NCBI GenBank assembly: GCA_031273385.1
Contig: JAISRY010000038.1
Location: 1-8,475 of the forward strand
DNA length: 8,475 nucleotides
Source of the DNA: Tannerellaceae bacterium
Lineage (GTDB): Bacteria > Bacteroidota > Bacteroidia > Bacteroidales > Tannerellaceae
Direction of reading: 5' to 3'
Both the position numbers and the translations under genes were made by a program. Shown in pieces: positions 7,271 to 8,475 of this stretch; position 1 is the first letter of the stretch, and each line of letters opens with the position of its first letter. A model generated the notes under the pieces. That model worked only from the letters and a program-made list of their open reading frames with translations. It had not been told where the DNA came from and did no database searches.

Positions 7271-7354
7271 CAGTGAATAGTGAATAGTGAACAGTGAATA
7301 GTGAACAGTGAATAGTGAACAGTGAATAGTGAACAGTGAACAGTGAACAGTGAA
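7271..7354. repeat. Array of 12 heptamers YAGTGAA
   Basis: Starting 4 bp after the susD-like stop codon, twelve consecutive 7-bp units (CAGTGAA or TAGTGAA) fill 84 bp without a break. Only the first base varies between C and T, and every other position is invariant. The array ends by decaying into CAGCAAACATG. The 7-bp period is out of step with codons and the array lies outside any gene. The near-perfect units suggest recent expansion by slippage or strong homogenisation. A matching array in the opposite orientation lies at 7559-7642. Confidence 0.9.
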
Positions 7355-7367
7355 CAGCAAACATGTG

Positions 7368-7461
7368 GTACCCGTCATTGCGAACAAAGTGAAGCAATCC
7401 AGAGGTGGGACACACAGACGCACTTCTGGATTGCTTCACTGCGTTCGCAATGACGGGGTAC
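7368..7461. repeat. Long hairpin of the GTCATTGCGAA...GAAGCAATCC type
   Basis: The left arm (7368-7407, beginning GTACCCGTCATTGCGAAC) pairs with the right arm (7421-7461) as a stem of about 40 bp. There are only a few mismatches, one unpaired base and a 13-nt loop. From general knowledge, intergenic repeats reading GTCATTGCGA...GAAGCAATCC occur in many copies across diverse bacteria. They often yield spurious proteins with motifs such as VIANKVKQS and LLHCVRNDG, both of which appear here in translation. In RNA it would be a very stable stem between the susD-like and DUF5107 genes and could shorten or stabilise the upstream message. It lacks a terminal U-run, so terminator function is uncertain. 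Confidence 0.85.
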
Positions 7462-7496
7462 TATTTAATTATAATCGGCTGAAAATCACGCAATCG

Positions 7497-7552
7497 CCGT
7501 CATTTTCCTTTTTGATAAACCTGGTTTATTGGGTACTCGCAATGACGGATAC
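7497..7552. repeat. Decayed second copy of the GTCATTGCGAA-type hairpin
   Basis: CCGTCATT (7497-7504) pairs with AATGACGG (7541-7548), and the right side reads TACTCGCAATGACGGATAC, matching the right arm of the hairpin at 7368-7461. The sequence after each right arm is also similar (GTACTATTTAATTA versus ATACCACTTAATCA). This suggests a duplicated and then eroded element. Its interior carries a perfect 15-nt palindrome, ATAAACCTGGTTTAT (7515-7529), which could be the hairpin tip or an unrelated binding dyad. Confidence 0.6.
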
Positions 7553-7558
7553 CACTTA

Positions 7559-7642
<84 letters not shown>

Positions 7643-7657
7643 CATAAAGAGAATATC

Positions 7658-8475
7658 ATGAAGAAAGAATTAGTTGTATTACTGGGTGTTTGTCTTTTTT
7701 CGGGACAGGCCGGAGGACAAACAGTGAAGATAGAGCAACGCCCTTTGGTGTTGCCTACCTACGAAATCGGCGCACCTGACGCCAACGCCATCTTTTATAC
7801 CGGCAGGGTATACCAGGGAGCGCAGGGGCATATCTATCCCTATCCGCTTTACGACAACCTGACCGATACGAAAACAGATAAGGCCTATAACGCCTTGTAT
7901 GTGGAGAATGAGTATGTGAATGTCTGCGTACTGCCCGAAATAGGCGGACGCATCCTCTCGGCGACCGACAAAACCAACGGATACGAGATATTCTACCGCC
8001 AGACGGGTATCAAACCGGCGCTGATCGGTATGCTCGGCGCATGGCTGTCGGGCGGCGTGGAATGGAATTTCCCCCATCACCACCGTCCATCGAGCTATAT
8101 GCCGATCGACTGGAAAACGGAAGAGAATGCCGACGGCAGCAAAACGATATGGATAGGGGAGACGGAGCTTCGACACCGCATCAAATGGTCTATCGGCGTG
8201 ACGGTCTATCCCGGACGCTCATGGGTGGAAGCCCGTGTGAAGATTATGAACCGCACGCCTTTCATCCAATCCATGCTCTATTGGGCGAACGTCTCGGTAC
8301 ATGCCAACGAAGACTATGAAGTGATCTTCCCGCCATCTACGCAGTTTGGCACCGAACACTCGAAGGTGGCCTTTACCCGTTGGCCGTACGGCGAAACGGC
8401 ATACGGCAACGGAGACACGGTCTCCATCGCCTGGTGGAAGAATTTCACCTCCATCGCGCGCTCCACCTTTGCGTG
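7658..8475 (+). CDS. DUF5107 domain-containing protein (3' end beyond window)
   Basis: Reading from ATG 7658 gives 272 codons with no stop before the window ends, so the C-terminus is missing. Residues 1-21 form a signal peptide (MKKELVVLLGVCLFSGQAGG then Q), so export to the periplasm or beyond is expected. From about residue 76 the protein matches the DUF5107 N-terminal region: ALYVENEYVNVCVLPEIGGR, then YEIFYRQ, SGGVEWNFPHHHRPSSYMP, and a run of beta-rich segments (VTVYPGRSWVEARVKIMNRT). The family has a beta-sandwich resembling galactose mutarotase and carbohydrate-active enzymes, and full-length members often exceed 1000 residues with C-terminal TPR repeats. No enzymatic activity can be assigned from this. 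The start is supported by an in-frame TAA at 7637-7639 and AAAGAGA just upstream. The position after susC/susD suggests a role on the same glycan. Whether it shares their transcript is uncertain because of the repeat-rich gap. Confidence 0.9.
   Translation, partial: MKKELVVLLGVCLFSGQAGGQTVKIEQRPLVLPTYEIGAPDANAIFYTGRVYQGAQGHIYPYPLYDNLTDTKTDKAYNALYVENEYVNVCVLPEIGGRILSATDKTNGYEIFYRQTGIKPALIGMLGAWLSGGVEWNFPHHHRPSSYMPIDWKTEENADGSKTIWIGETELRHRIKWSIGVTVYPGRSWVEARVKIMNRTPFIQSMLYWANVSVHANEDYEVIFPPSTQFGTEHSKVAFTRWPYGETAYGNGDTVSIAWWKNFTSIARSTFA

Noticed and set aside
7271..7354. CRISPR-like array
   Set aside because: The units are 7 bp, contiguous and have no spacers, and no cas genes are present.
7097..7439. 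Two overlapping minus-strand open frames of about 110 codons at the susD 3' end
   Set aside because: Their sequence is mostly the heptamer array translated (FTVHYSLFTIHCSLF), plus hairpin and antisense susD.

Overview
The window comes from a member of the Bacteroidota, most likely a gut-type Bacteroidales. The evidence is an ECF sigma factor, a FecR-type anti-sigma factor, a SusC-like TonB-dependent transporter with an STN signalling domain, a SusD-like surface lipoprotein and a DUF5107 protein, all on the + strand. Genus cannot be fixed from the sequence. The genes look moderately GC-rich, while the spaces between them are AT-rich or made of repeats.

Layout. Positions 1-624 hold no convincing gene. 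This stretch stacks three unrelated repeat structures: a long hairpin with 27-bp tandem copies of one arm (27-222), a 31-bp AT-rich tandem repeat (241-325), and a 30-bp inverted repeat around a 124-bp segment (384-567). The sigma factor follows at 625-1197, anti-sigma at 1230-2183, a 178-bp leader, susC-like at 2362-5628, and susD-like at 5659-7266. A 391-bp repeat-filled gap (7267-7657) comes next. It has 12 direct heptamers, a long GTCATTGCGAA-type hairpin, a decayed second hairpin, and 12 heptamers in the opposite orientation. The DUF5107 gene starts at 7658 and runs off the window end.

How the parts fit. This is the usual trans-envelope signalling form of a polysaccharide utilisation locus (known from families, inferred here). 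SusD and SusC bind and import an oligosaccharide across the outer membrane. The periplasmic STN domain of SusC contacts the periplasmic part of the membrane-anchored FecR protein. FecR then releases the ECF sigma factor, which transcribes susCD and probably downstream genes. DUF5107 proteins resemble the galactose-mutarotase/carbohydrate-active fold and are commonly found near such loci, so this one plausibly acts on the imported or surface-bound glycan. No glycoside hydrolase lies inside the window, so the substrate cannot be named.

The genes are of well-known types. The least explained sequence is non-coding. The inverted repeat just upstream of the sigma gene has the geometry of an invertible (phase-variable) segment or a MITE. 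The symmetric heptamer/hairpin/heptamer block separates susD from the next gene.
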